A DNA stretch of 64,000 nt, taken from the NCBI GenBank assembly GCA_025980665.1, contig JAICXC010000003.1, positions 1 to 64,000 of the forward strand, given 5' to 3'. Of this stretch, positions 8,439 to 17,985 are shown piece after piece. The position numbers were made by a program, and so were the translations under genes. The stretch comes from Bryobacteraceae bacterium. Its GTDB lineage: Bacteria; Acidobacteriota; Terriglobia; Bryobacterales; Bryobacteraceae. The first letter of the stretch is position 1. Each line of letters opens with the position of its first letter. The notes beneath the pieces are model-generated. The model saw only the letters and a program-made list of their open reading frames with translations, searched no databases and was not told the DNA's origin.

Positions 8439-10883
8439 CTATTGTGGAGCCAGCGACAGGGTCCGCACCAGCGGGCTGATGGCGGAACCCAACCCCAGGC
8501 TCGAGAGAGCATCCAGGCCCATGCCCGCGATACTGTTGCGGCTACCCACCAGAATTTGGTCGGTCGAGCCGTAGGCGTAGACGAGCGTCGGCGCGCGATT
8601 GGCGGTAAGCGTCGAGATCTGCTTCTGCTGATCGGGCGTCAATAAGCCGCTGGCGTTCAGTTGATCCACGATAGGACCGACGGCGCTCCCCAGGTTGTAA
8701 TACGCGAGGGCGGAGAAATTGGTCTGTGTATCGAGCGGCAATTGCGCCCGGAACGTAGCGGATGCAGGCAGCGTCTGCCCGGATGTGCGGCCGTCGATGG
8801 CGGACGTCAACAGGCCGCGGTTGGGTGCGATTAGCAAGTAGCCGTCCACGAAGACATATAGGATCGGCATTTTGGCGATGGTGAGCGTGTAAAACGTCCG
8901 GCCGTTTACGGTTTCATTACTCAGCGCGATTCCGCTCTGCGGCGAATTGCGCTGCCCTGCGGCGACGGCCTGTTCGATGGCAAATTCGAGGCGCGACGGG
9001 TTATCGACCTCGACGGCGACCTTCCAGCTCGGAATCGGCAGCAGCGGACCGTCAACGGCGATGGTCGCCTCGCCACCCAGTGATCCGGCCACGTCGTCGA
9101 GCGGGCTGAAACCGGCGTTCAGTTGAATCGCAGCCAATGCAGCAACGGCTTGCGGCCCCACGGCGGTGAGTAATTCAGAGAGAAGTTGGTGCGGATCTCG
9201 GGTCACAAAAGCCGTGGCGAAACTCGCCTGCGGCGATACGAAGTCGAGCGATCCCATGGGTCCGGGAGTGGCCAGCCAGCTCGCCAGCCCATGACGTGCG
9301 CTCGAGAAGGTGAAGGAAGCCGTATTCAGAGGAGACGCCGCGCTGGTTTTGCTTTCGGCGACTACGAAACGCAGATTGTCGACCCCGACGATGGTGGCAG
9401 GATTCGGGGCGGTTGGATTTGACACGACAGCAGTAGGTACGTTCTGCGTCACGATTTGTTCCATGTTTGCGGCTAAAAGAAGTCCCGCGCCGTTTTGATA
9501 GCTTGCGAGCAGTTGCGCGCCCAAGGGAGTGGCGGAAAATTGGCCGACCGCAGGAACCGCCGTGGCACCCAGGACCACGAGGTTGCCGTCGAACGCCCGG
9601 GGACCGGTCATTCCGATCTGAGTCAGGTATGCCTCGAGCCCAGCTTGCCGAACCTCGGCTATCACGATCGGAGGGCCGTTCAGCGGCGCCGCCAGAAGGA
9701 TTTCGTCTCCCAGGTAGTTGCTGACGGCACGCACGTGGTCCATCGCCTGACGGATGCCCTGCGCTCGTGTACCGTTCCACCACGCGGCGAAAGACGCGCT
9801 CTGCGTCGCGCGATCGTCAAAAATCTGCGTGGCTTGGGAGAGCGTCTGGCTCAGATTGGGAATGGCAGCTACCACCACGGAGGCGAGCGGCACCCGATTC
9901 AACAAGTTCGACGTGTAGCGCAAGCTGGGAGGCGGGATCTGATCGATCTGTTTCTGGATCGCGGCAAGGTCAGCCAGCATCGCCAGGTACTGCGCGGCAT
10001 TCTGACTCCAGGAGATATCGGTCGCGACGGTGGTCAGCGCCATACTTTGATCGGTAGCCGACTGTTGGCCGCGATATAGGAGTTTCGAGAGTCCGGCGTG
10101 GTCCACTTTGACTTCGCCCTGGACCACGGAAACGCGCGATCCCTTCAAGCCCCAGGTCACGCCGAAAATAGTGCCCTTAACTGACACGAGGGAATCGGGC
10201 GTGGCAACTTCGAGATGGCCGCGGTGCTGTCTGGCGGCTTCGACTAAGATGCTGCCGCGCGCCAGACGAATAGTCTTTCCGGACCAGCGCTCGGTAAGCG
10301 CCAGATCGCTGCGCTCGGCCATCTCGACGAGCGAGCCGTCGCGCAAGCGAATCACCGCCCGCGATCCTTTGCCCGTGCGAACTTCCTGACCCTCGGCGAT
10401 TTCGGCTCCAACGGCCAGCGGCATGGTCGCGGCTTCGGAAACCAGCACCAGCGTTCCAGCCATGTTTGCCACCGTTCCACGCGCTCCCGAAGGCGCCATC
10501 GCGCGGTCGATTCTGGGCGCTAGCGCATATCCGGTTATCGTGGTCACGCCAATCAATACTGCCGCTGCGGCGGCCCATCCTAGCCGCTTGGCAACCGGCC
10601 GGGATCTATTTGGAATCACGAGCACGTTCTGCGCACCCGAGTATTCGCGGCGGCACGCGACGCAGGAATGCAGATGATCTTCGACCAACATCCTTCGCCC
10701 TTCAAGCAGCCGGCCTGCGCGATACACATCGAAATCGGCGCGAAACTGCGCACAGAACTCGTCAGGACCTTCCGCCACACCCAGGCGCTGGCGTACCCGC
10801 TCGGCAGCGGCTCGCGCGACCTCGGCATTCGGAACGTCGTCGCGCACGGAATTCACCAAACGGTCGAAATCCTGGTTGGTCAT
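8439..10883 (-). CDS. Zinc anti-sigma / FecR-domain membrane protein
   Basis: The 814-aa protein begins with a short cytoplasmic domain carrying H70-x3-C74-x2-C77 (HLHSCVAC), the zinc motif of ZAS-type anti-sigma factors. A membrane segment follows (about 102-122), then a FecR-like domain (about 143-260, with 'RDGSLVEMAERSDL' and 'DSLVSVKGTIFGV'), then a long periplasmic region of repeated alanine-rich character that resembles DUF3352-type proteins. It overlaps the sigma gene by four bases. Together these features suggest that it holds the sigma factor and releases it on a periplasmic signal. The ligand is unknown. Confidence 0.75.
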   Translation of the reverse strand: MTNQDFDRLVNSVRDDVPNAEVARAAAERVRQRLGVAEGPDEFCAQFRADFDVYRAGRLLEGRRMLVEDHLHSCVACRREYSGAQNVLVIPNRSRPVAKRLGWAAAAAVLIGVTTITGYALAPRIDRAMAPSGARGTVANMAGTLVLVSEAATMPLAVGAEIAEGQEVRTGKGSRAVIRLRDGSLVEMAERSDLALTERWSGKTIRLARGSILVEAARQHRGHLEVATPDSLVSVKGTIFGVTWGLKGSRVSVVQGEVKVDHAGLSKLLYRGQQSATDQSMALTTVATDISWSQNAAQYLAMLADLAAIQKQIDQIPPPSLRYTSNLLNRVPLASVVVAAIPNLSQTLSQATQIFDDRATQSASFAAWWNGTRAQGIRQAMDHVRAVSNYLGDEILLAAPLNGPPIVIAEVRQAGLEAYLTQIGMTGPRAFDGNLVVLGATAVPAVGQFSATPLGAQLLASYQNGAGLLLAANMEQIVTQNVPTAVVSNPTAPNPATIVGVDNLRFVVAESKTSAASPLNTASFTFSSARHGLASWLATPGPMGSLDFVSPQASFATAFVTRDPHQLLSELLTAVGPQAVAALAAIQLNAGFSPLDDVAGSLGGEATIAVDGPLLPIPSWKVAVEVDNPSRLEFAIEQAVAAGQRNSPQSGIALSNETVNGRTFYTLTIAKMPILYVFVDGYLLIAPNRGLLTSAIDGRTSGQTLPASATFRAQLPLDTQTNFSALAYYNLGSAVGPIVDQLNASGLLTPDQQKQISTLTANRAPTLVYAYGSTDQILVGSRNSIAGMGLDALSSLGLGSAISPLVRTLSLAPQ

Positions 10884-11410
10884 TGTGGCATCCTCAAGTT
10901 CTTCTGAAGTATCCGGCGTGTCCGGTGTAGCGTAACTGCGACGGTTATGGAAGATATTCCTAACGCTCTGGCGATTTCAGGATTGGTCAACCCCTCGAAA
11001 AATCGCAGCGTGAAGATTTCGGCGGAGCGCGCCGGGAGTTCGGACAGGGCACGGCGGAAAAGCTCGCGCAGGTCATCTTGATCCGGGCGGGAACCGCCGG
11101 TGGAAGGAAGCCGATCCAGATCTACTTCCGCGCCTGAACGCCGGGCGCGCACAAGATCGAGAGCCGCGTGAACCGCTGCGCGGCGAAGATAGTTTTCCGG
11201 GCGCTCGACAGCCTCCGCCGAGTCATCCCTTCGCGCCATCCTTAGGAAAACGGTCTGGAGGACATCTTCGGCGTCGGCGACATTACCGGTAATGCGGTAA
11301 GCCGTCCGGAACACCATGGAATGGTGCTCGCGGTACATAGCGTCCAGCGCATTGGGGATAATGGGAACGGGATCCTCGTGTTTTGTTTTTATGAGCGTAT
11401 CCACTAGCAT
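10880..11410 (-). CDS. ECF-type RNA polymerase sigma factor
   Basis: The 176-aa protein has sigma region 2 (about residues 27-90, with 'MVFRTAYRITGNVADAEDVLQ') and region 4 (about 120-170, with 'LPARSAEIFTLRFFEG' and the helix-turn-helix 'NPEIARALGISSITV'). Regions 1 and 3 are missing, as in ECF factors. It is first in the operon and overlaps the anti-sigma/FecR gene by ATGA. It probably transcribes its own operon, including two ABC transporters; its promoter should lie in 11411-11600. A ribosome-binding AGGAAG precedes the ATG. Confidence 0.9.
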   Translation of the reverse strand: MLVDTLIKTKHEDPVPIIPNALDAMYREHHSMVFRTAYRITGNVADAEDVLQTVFLRMARRDDSAEAVERPENYLRRAAVHAALDLVRARRSGAEVDLDRLPSTGGSRPDQDDLRELFRRALSELPARSAEIFTLRFFEGLTNPEIARALGISSITVAVTLHRTRRILQKNLRMPQ

Positions 11411-11480
11411 CGTCTTCCTGCCCGGTAAGAGCTTTCTAACCCCTAAGACAGAAGACAGGGCTGCTTATTACGGGGCTTGC

Positions 11481-11498
11481 ACCCCAATATCTAGGGGT
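11481..11498. promoter_or_regulatory. Inverted repeat ACCCC-N8-GGGGT between sigma gene and smc
   Basis: ACCCC (11481-11485) and GGGGT (11494-11498) are perfect inverted arms around AATATCTA. It sits in the 211-base intergenic region shared by the divergent sigma gene and smc, and could be an operator for either. A related AACCCCTA occurs about 40 bases closer to the sigma gene. No run of T follows, so it is not a terminator. Confidence 0.3.
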
Positions 11499-11605
11499 AG
11501 TACCACGAAGACCCCAAGATTCGGTGGTCCACCCGCTTTACTTTCCATTGCGTTAGGTTTAGGATGGTTTCAACCCTCCCCCCTGGTGAACGTGTGAAGG
11601 TCTTT

Positions 11606-11615
11606 AAGGAAGGGG
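11606..11615 (+). promoter_or_regulatory. Shine-Dalgarno deciding the TTG start of smc
   Basis: AAGGAAGGGG lies six bases before the TTG at 11622. With the conserved SMC N-terminus beginning immediately after it (MLKLKRVDIHGFKSF), this fixes the start. Confidence 0.6.
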
Positions 11616-11621
11616 CCCGCA

Positions 11622-14600
11622 TTGCTCAAGCTTAAGCGCGTCGACATCCACGGTTTCAAGTCTTTCTACGATCGTACGGACATGAAGTTCCACGGATCCG
11701 GTATCACGGCCGTTGTGGGGCCGAACGGCTGTGGAAAATCCAATATCTCCGACGCGATTAGTTGGGTCCTAGGCGAACAAAGCGCCAAGAGCCTTCGCGG
11801 CACGCGCATGGAAGACGTGATCTTCGCGGGCACCCGAGAACGCAAGCCCCTCGGGATGGCGCAAGTCACATTAACCATGGTGGATCCGCTCGGCCAACAT
11901 CTGGTCGCGGGCGGACACGAAGCTCATGCGAACGGGAATGGCAACGGGAATGGAAGCAGCAACGGCCACGTCCACGCGGAAGAGATCACCATAACCCGTC
12001 GGCTGTACCGGTCGGGTGAAAGTGAGTACCTGATCAACGGGAAAACTGCCCGGCTGCGCGATATCCAGGATCTGTTCAGCGGCACCGGCCTAGGTCCGGA
12101 AAGCTACGCCATCATCGAGCAAGGACGAATCGGCCAGATTCTTTCCAACAAGCCGGCCGACCGCCGCGCCATCATCGAAGAAGCTGCCGGTATCGGCAAG
12201 TACAAGACGCGCAAGCGGCTGGCCGAGGCCAAGCTGGAAAGCGCCAAACAGAATCTTTCACGGGTGTTCGACATTCTGGAAGAAGTCGGACGGCAGGTGA
12301 ATTCGCTCAAGCGCCAAGCATCCAAAGCTAAGCGATATGAGGAACTGCGCACCGAGATGGTCACCTTCCTTCGCCAGGCCGTCGCCGGGCGATTCCGTAT
12401 GCTCGAAGGCGACGCCGCACGCATGGCGCTCGATCTGAGCCAAGCTCAAGGGCTATTTGTCGAGATCTCCGGGCAATTACAAGAGAAGGAAGGCGAGCAC
12501 ACTCGCCTCCAGGAAACCTGCTATCGCACCGAAGCTGAACTGACTGCAGCACGGGCTAAGGTCGCCGAGCTGAATCTGGAAAGCGAGCGGACGCGCGGCC
12601 GCCTGGAGCTGCAAGCTAAGCAGATTGGCGCGATTGGCGAGCGCCTAACCGGCAACGAAACGGAAACCCAGGACCTGGAGACTCGTCGGCAACAGCAACA
12701 GGGAGAGCTCGATGTACACGCGCAAAACATCGCTCGTCTAGATGCGGAGAGTGTGTCGCTCCGCGAGCGGCTTCAGGAGAAAACCACCGAACGCGACGCT
12801 CTCCAGAACGATCTGCGGAATCGCGAGCGTGGGCTAGAATCTGCCCGTACGCGCGTCCTGCAACTGCTGGGCGAGGTTTCGACGCTGCGCAATCAGGTGG
12901 TTCAGATCGACGAATACCTGGCGGCCATCGAGCGCGATTCCGCGCGCGCCCGCAAGGAGGAAGAGATCGCGTCAGGCGAGCTGGCTCGTCTGGATCAGGT
13001 GAAGGCGGAGCTATCCACTAAGCTTTCAGCTCAGCAACTGGAGCTCGAATCTCTGGCCGATCGCCGGCATCGCGTCGAAGAAGACTTGAAGACGCGGCAG
13101 GCGGCGGTCGCGGCATCGCGGCAAAGCCTGGAAGAATTGCGAACGGCGTTATCGCGCCAAAAAGCTCGCCGTGATTCGCTGGAAGAGATTCTTTCGCATC
13201 GGGCCTACACCACCGAGTCGGTTAAGCGGCTGTTCACCGCCATCGAGCACGGGCAAGTCTCGGGATTCAAGCCCACGGGCGTGTTGGCGGATTTCGTGGA
13301 AGTGATCGATCCGGCGTGGGAGAAAGCCTGCGAAACGTTCCTGCATGAGGAACTGGAGTACGTAGTCGTCTCGGATTGGGCGGAAGCCGAACGTGGCGTA
13401 GAGCTGATGCGCGCCGAATCCGACGGACGCGTGACGTTCTTGGTCAATGACGGGGCGACGCCGCCGCATCCGCCGGTAACGCTGATCGGTTCAGAAATCG
13501 CCGGGCGTTTGGGCGATGCGCTCCGGCTCAGCCAGGCATACTATCTGCCCCGCCTCGGGAAATGTTTTCTGGTTAAGGATCACGCAGCCGCCCAACGTTT
13601 GGCTGCGGAACATCCGGACTATTACTTCCTGGTTGCGGATGGCGTTAGCTATCACGGACACGCGGTGAGCGGCGGTCGCAAATCGAGCGGCGGCCCGCTG
13701 GCGCTCAAGCGCGAACTTCGCGAACTGGCATCCCAAGTAGAAGCCCGCGAGCGCGAGGCTGATACGCTGACGGGAACCCTTGAGGAACTCGAAAGGAATT
13801 CCGCGCAACTGGCCGAAGAACTGGAGCACGTGCGTGCTCAACAGCAGCAGCAGGAAAAAGGCGCACTTGCCCTGGATCACGAGCAACGCCAATTGGCCGA
13901 GGAATTCGCCCGCTCCGGCCAGCGCCTTTCGGTGGCTCGGTTGGAATTGGAACGTCTGACGAGAGAAGACGAGCGTTCCCGCCAGCAGCGCGAGCAGAGC
14001 CAAGCGGCCGTCGCGCAGCGCGAGCAGGAACGCTTCGATCAAGAGAAATCTCTGGAACGCGCGCGGGGCGAATATGAGGGTTTGCAGGCTCGCGCCCATT
14101 CGGCTGGGGAGGAACACGCGCACGTCAGAGCCGAATTAGCCGGTCTCGACGAGCGCCTGCGAGCAGAAAAGACTGCTGCGGGACGGATTGAGGCGCAGAT
14201 TCAACAGATGATCGCCCGGCGCGCAGAGCTGGAGCGCGAACTGGAGCGCATGGGCGTGGACCGCGCGCGATTGCTGGCCGATAACATCGAGCTGGATCAG
14301 CGAGCCGGGCAGTTGGCCCAGGATACGGCTTCATCCGTGGCGTGGGTCGAGAATCTGGCAGCGGCGGAGACGGCGGGACGCGCATCCCTTGCCGCGCTGG
14401 ACGAATCGCTCAAGGCGTTGCGAGCCGAGGCGCAAGCCTCGCAAGAGCGACGAAGCGCCATCGAAGTGGAGCTGGTCCGTAAGCAAGGGGATCTGCGTTA
14501 TCTCGACGAGACCAGCCGCCGGGATCTCAATACTTCAGCCGCGGAAGTCGCTGCTACGGAAGAAATCTCGCTGGATGAAGCGGGGGTCGCGGAAGTCGAG

Positions 14601-15293
14601 ACGCGCTCGCAGGAAATTCGCGCGCGCATTGAGGCGCTGGGGCCTGTGAATCCGCAAGCACTTGAGGAATTCCAGGAAGCGCAGCAGCGTTACGACTTCT
14701 TGAACACACAGCGCCAGGACCTGCTTGATTCGATCCGCGACACCGAAAAGGCGGTCCAGGAGTTGGATATCGAGTCGCGCCGCCGCTTCAAGGAGGCCTT
14801 CGACCTGATCAACGAAAACTTCCGCGGGATGTTCCGCACTCTGTTCGGCGGGGGCCAGGGCGAGATGCGGTTGACCGACGAGACCAATCTCGCCGATAGC
14901 GGTATCGACATCATGGCTTCGCCTCCCGGCAAGAAGCTGCAAAACATCGCCTTGCTTTCGGGGGGCGAGAAATCGCTGACGGCGATGGCTCTGCTGATGG
15001 CGATCTTCCGCTACACGCCCAGCCCATTCTGTATCCTGGACGAGGTGGACGCGCCGCTAGACGAGCCCAACATCCAGCGCCTGACGCGCCTGATCAAGGA
15101 AATGTCGGCCGAGACGCAGTTTATCGTGATCACTCACGCCAAGCGCACCATGGAAGCCGCGCAGGCTCTCTACGGAGTCACGATGCAAGAGCCGGGATTG
15201 TCGTCGCTGGTCAGCGTCCGCTTCGATCCCGTTACTCACGATGCGCCGCACGGGGCGGAACCCTCGCCGACGGCCGCGCTCGCAGCAGTTTAA
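11622..15293 (+). CDS. smc: Chromosome segregation protein SMC
   Basis: The 1223-aa protein has Walker A GPNGCGKS (33-40) near the N-terminus, long coiled coils (about 170-510 and 680-1010), a hinge around residues 535-650 (start near 'HGQVSGFKPTGVLADF'), and the C-terminal signature LLSGGEKS with Walker B FCILDEVDAPLDE. It is the ATPase of the ring complex that organises and segregates the chromosome. The start is TTG. An oddity is a Gly/Asn/His-rich insertion in the N-terminal head, about residues 93-120, including NGNGNGNGSSNG. The ScpA and ScpB partners are not in this window. It ends one base from the convergent gene. Confidence 0.96.
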   Translation: MLKLKRVDIHGFKSFYDRTDMKFHGSGITAVVGPNGCGKSNISDAISWVLGEQSAKSLRGTRMEDVIFAGTRERKPLGMAQVTLTMVDPLGQHLVAGGHEAHANGNGNGNGSSNGHVHAEEITITRRLYRSGESEYLINGKTARLRDIQDLFSGTGLGPESYAIIEQGRIGQILSNKPADRRAIIEEAAGIGKYKTRKRLAEAKLESAKQNLSRVFDILEEVGRQVNSLKRQASKAKRYEELRTEMVTFLRQAVAGRFRMLEGDAARMALDLSQAQGLFVEISGQLQEKEGEHTRLQETCYRTEAELTAARAKVAELNLESERTRGRLELQAKQIGAIGERLTGNETETQDLETRRQQQQGELDVHAQNIARLDAESVSLRERLQEKTTERDALQNDLRNRERGLESARTRVLQLLGEVSTLRNQVVQIDEYLAAIERDSARARKEEEIASGELARLDQVKAELSTKLSAQQLELESLADRRHRVEEDLKTRQAAVAASRQSLEELRTALSRQKARRDSLEEILSHRAYTTESVKRLFTAIEHGQVSGFKPTGVLADFVEVIDPAWEKACETFLHEELEYVVVSDWAEAERGVELMRAESDGRVTFLVNDGATPPHPPVTLIGSEIAGRLGDALRLSQAYYLPRLGKCFLVKDHAAAQRLAAEHPDYYFLVADGVSYHGHAVSGGRKSSGGPLALKRELRELASQVEAREREADTLTGTLEELERNSAQLAEELEHVRAQQQQQEKGALALDHEQRQLAEEFARSGQRLSVARLELERLTREDERSRQQREQSQAAVAQREQERFDQEKSLERARGEYEGLQARAHSAGEEHAHVRAELAGLDERLRAEKTAAGRIEAQIQQMIARRAELERELERMGVDRARLLADNIELDQRAGQLAQDTASSVAWVENLAAAETAGRASLAALDESLKALRAEAQASQERRSAIEVELVRKQGDLRYLDETSRRDLNTSAAEVAATEEISLDEAGVAEVETRSQEIRARIEALGPVNPQALEEFQEAQQRYDFLNTQRQDLLDSIRDTEKAVQELDIESRRRFKEAFDLINENFRGMFRTLFGGGQGEMRLTDETNLADSGIDIMASPPGKKLQNIALLSGGEKSLTAMALLMAIFRYTPSPFCILDEVDAPLDEPNIQRLTRLIKEMSAETQFIVITHAKRTMEAAQALYGVTMQEPGLSSLVSVRFDPVTHDAPHGAEPSPTAALAAV

Positions 15294-15294
15294 A

Positions 15295-17127
15295 TTACCA
15301 GAGGTAATCTTTGGCTTCTTCGCGCCGCTCATAACTATCGAGCACGTGGACCACGCGTAATTTCTTAAGCTTGGTGGGCGACAACTGGCCGATCGGCACG
15401 TAGAGAATCTTGCGATTCAGGTGCGACGCAATGGATCGAAACACCGAGCGCGGCGGCCGGGGCGCCACGTATACGACAAATCGCTCGGTCGAATAGTCCA
15501 GGGCGGCCAGCAACAACCGCTCGGGCTTCGATTCGGCGAAGTCGTAATCCGTATCCGACCAGACATCGAATAGACGCCGCGGCGGCAGCGTCATCAGCAG
15601 GCCACCATATTCCGCGCGGCCGATTCCGGGTCCCACGATATTATCGAACGGATAGGTGGAATAAAACGCCATATCGGATTCGTTCTGGTGCTCGCCCAGC
15701 CATGTGGTCAAGTACTGATAGCGGTCATCGCGGTCCTCATCGAAGACCACGACGACGGAACCGACTTCCCCCGCCAGACGATCCGCCTGACGAACGTAGA
15801 TCTTGCGCTGGTGCCAATTGCGGATGGTCTCGCGGATGTCGATACCGTCCAGAATCGAAGTAGTGAACGGCTCGACGCGGACGCGCTCCTCGGACAGAAG
15901 CGACTTGGCCTTCTTCTTGAGAAAGCGGCCGTAGTCTTCGATGACCAGATCCTCGGGTGGATATGAGCAAATCGCCTCGCCGGTGGTCTGTTTGGCCCAC
16001 TCGCCGGGAATAGTTTCTTTCTTGCGCGGCTTTAGGCCGATGGGCTTCATCCGCTGTTTAGGTCGCGGCAAACGCCGCCGGATGCGCAGGCGCTTGGTGT
16101 TGAGCCAGATCTCGCCCGCCGTCAGCCGGACCGTCTCGAGGGGAGAAGATTCCTGCTGGGCCAGATAGCGATTGGCCATCTGCCACACTTCCCAGCCGTA
16201 GTTATCGTCGACCACCGAGCGGGCGGCAACCGCCAGATCGTATGCATTGGACACCAGATCGCCGCTGATGTGCGCGAGGTTGCGGGTGTAGCGTGCGATC
16301 GTGCGCCTTTGCCAATGGGTCAGTCTATCTCCAGTAGATTCCATGTACTTAACAGCCGCTTCGCGCAGAAGATCGAGTTGCACGCGCGGCTTGTCAAGTC
16401 GAGCTTCGCCCTCCAGATCCAACCGGAAAAATTCGTAACGCTCCTGCAAATACGGATACTCGATGGTGATCTCGGCCAAGCTGTCCGGATGCGGATTAAG
16501 CAACTGCGTCTCGGGCCGTAACAGCCGGCGCGAGGGCGCTTCCTGCGGGGTCTCCATCGCATCGAGAAGCGGGTCGAGCAAGTTCAATGAGACCACCACC
16601 AGCGTATTTACATCAGGATTAATTCCTTGCAGCTTCCAGGCCATGGCAGCCGCATGCGCACTCACTTCTTCGGTGCGAGGCTGCGGCCATACACGATAGC
16701 TTTCGATGTAACGGTCGAGACCGATGCGCTGGATGGCGTACGTATCGGGACAAGTGTCGTGCAGATGCGGGCGTTCCTGGGTGTCAGGCTCGAGGAAAAC
16801 AACCTCTGCCCCGATCTCTTCGGCCGTGCGCACAGCTTCGGTGAACGGATCGGCAGGCTCGATAGGAACGTAGACGGGACGATCGTCGTCGGATTCGCTG
16901 GACGAAGTGCTGCACAGGATCACCGACATTTCCGGCAGCCTCTGTAGAGCACGCGTGTACGCTGGCTCCAAAAATCCGGGCAGTTCCACCGCGACGATCT
17001 GCGGTTTTTCAGAAAGTAAGAGGCGGCGCAACGCGGCGGCGAATTCGACCCGCCCCGGAACCACGGGGAAATAGCGCAGTCGCCCGCGCTCCAGGCTTCC
17101 GAGCTTGATATCAGTTTCGAGTGACAT
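15295..17127 (-). CDS. Uncharacterised partner of a MoxR ATPase (610 aa)
   Basis: The ATG at 17127 is preferred over a TTG at 17148 because GGAGAAGAGG lies nine bases before it. The start region overlaps the end of the ATPase gene by 17 bases, so the pair is coupled. The product has no signal peptide. Its N-terminal 70 residues ('EKPQIVAVELPGFLEP') resemble the first strand-helix unit of TraB/DUF5682-like proteins that travel with MoxR ATPases. A basic proline-rich linker near residues 350-380 leads to a C-terminal domain with 'GSVVVVFDEDRDDRYQ' and 'PFDNIVGPGIGRAEYGG'. Function is unknown; I see no vWA metal site. Confidence 0.65.
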   Translation of the reverse strand: MSLETDIKLGSLERGRLRYFPVVPGRVEFAAALRRLLLSEKPQIVAVELPGFLEPAYTRALQRLPEMSVILCSTSSSESDDDRPVYVPIEPADPFTEAVRTAEEIGAEVVFLEPDTQERPHLHDTCPDTYAIQRIGLDRYIESYRVWPQPRTEEVSAHAAAMAWKLQGINPDVNTLVVVSLNLLDPLLDAMETPQEAPSRRLLRPETQLLNPHPDSLAEITIEYPYLQERYEFFRLDLEGEARLDKPRVQLDLLREAAVKYMESTGDRLTHWQRRTIARYTRNLAHISGDLVSNAYDLAVAARSVVDDNYGWEVWQMANRYLAQQESSPLETVRLTAGEIWLNTKRLRIRRRLPRPKQRMKPIGLKPRKKETIPGEWAKQTTGEAICSYPPEDLVIEDYGRFLKKKAKSLLSEERVRVEPFTTSILDGIDIRETIRNWHQRKIYVRQADRLAGEVGSVVVVFDEDRDDRYQYLTTWLGEHQNESDMAFYSTYPFDNIVGPGIGRAEYGGLLMTLPPRRLFDVWSDTDYDFAESKPERLLLAALDYSTERFVVYVAPRPPRSVFRSIASHLNRKILYVPIGQLSPTKLKKLRVVHVLDSYERREEAKDYLW

Positions 17128-17941
17128 AGCGCAGGGCCTCTTCTCCAAGAGTCTGCACGATGGCCGTACGCATCAGGTCCAAGTTTGCGTGGGTGGTCCC
17201 ATTTGACTCATGGGCCAGCTTCATGGCGAAACGGGCAATATTGATCCCGTCGCGAGCCGTGTAACGTTCGTCGGCGGCGTGCGCCCGCTGTAGGAAATCG
17301 GTGACGTAGGTCAGGATCTGGGTGTCGCCGAAGGGCAGATTTTCGTGCAGGATGGCCAGCTCCTCATCGCGTTCGGGAAAATCGATCAGGATTTGGGGCT
17401 GCAGCCGCGAGTGGATATACTCTGGAAGATCGAAGGTGCTGGCGTCGTCATTCATGGTCGCCACCAGCCGGAACAGCGGATGCGCTTTGATCTTGATCCC
17501 CGCGACGATCGATTCTACATAGCGGCGAGTGTCGAGCAGCGGAGCCAGGCTCGCCCAGCTCTTTTCGCTCATGCGATTGCCTTCGTCCAGAATGACGATG
17601 CCACCTCGTAGCATCGCAGTCACCAGAGGAGAAGCTACGTAACGGAGCTTGGCTTCGCCTTCGATGACCGGAGTGACCAACAAATCTTCCGGCCGGGTAT
17701 CGACGGTCGCCTGCATGATGTAGACTTCGCGTGCCAAACGCTTTGCGGCAGCGTAAGCGAGCGTGGTTTTCCCGACCCCGGGCTTGCCCAGCAAGCGCGG
17801 ATTCATGGGAAGATCCTGAGAGTCGATCACCAGCCAAGCGGCCAATAGCTGGCGCATTACCTCGTCTTGCCCAACCCAGTTGACGGTAAGCTCGTCCGGA
17901 TGCGCCAGATGCAGCGCAACTCCTTCGATTTCAACGACCAT
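17111..17941 (-). CDS. MoxR-like AAA+ ATPase
   Basis: The start at 17941 is chosen because GGAGG lies three bases upstream; a longer frame to 17977 has no such site. The 276-aa product has Walker A GKPGVGKT (52-59), Walker B GIVILDEGNR (about 114-123), sensor 1 RLVATMN and a probable arginine finger in IHSRLQP. These are features of MoxR/CbbQ-type AAA+ ATPases, which remodel or activate partner proteins, often with a vWA protein. Here the only linked partner is the 610-aa protein downstream. The promoter is shared with the divergent Uma2 gene, 44 bases away. Confidence 0.88.
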   Translation of the reverse strand: MVVEIEGVALHLAHPDELTVNWVGQDEVMRQLLAAWLVIDSQDLPMNPRLLGKPGVGKTTLAYAAAKRLAREVYIMQATVDTRPEDLLVTPVIEGEAKLRYVASPLVTAMLRGGIVILDEGNRMSEKSWASLAPLLDTRRYVESIVAGIKIKAHPLFRLVATMNDDASTFDLPEYIHSRLQPQILIDFPERDEELAILHENLPFGDTQILTYVTDFLQRAHAADERYTARDGINIARFAMKLAHESNGTTHANLDLMRTAIVQTLGEEALRYVTRN

Positions 17942-17972
17942 TGTCCTCCACTTTACCAGAGACCATTCAAGA

Positions 17973-17978
17973 TACAAT
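17973..17978 (+). promoter_or_regulatory. -10-like box TACAAT before the Uma2 gene
   Basis: TACAAT ends seven bases before the ATG at 17986, which would give a transcript starting at the start codon. No Shine-Dalgarno is present and no good -35 box is seen. Confidence 0.4.
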
Positions 17979-17985
17979 CGGCAGT

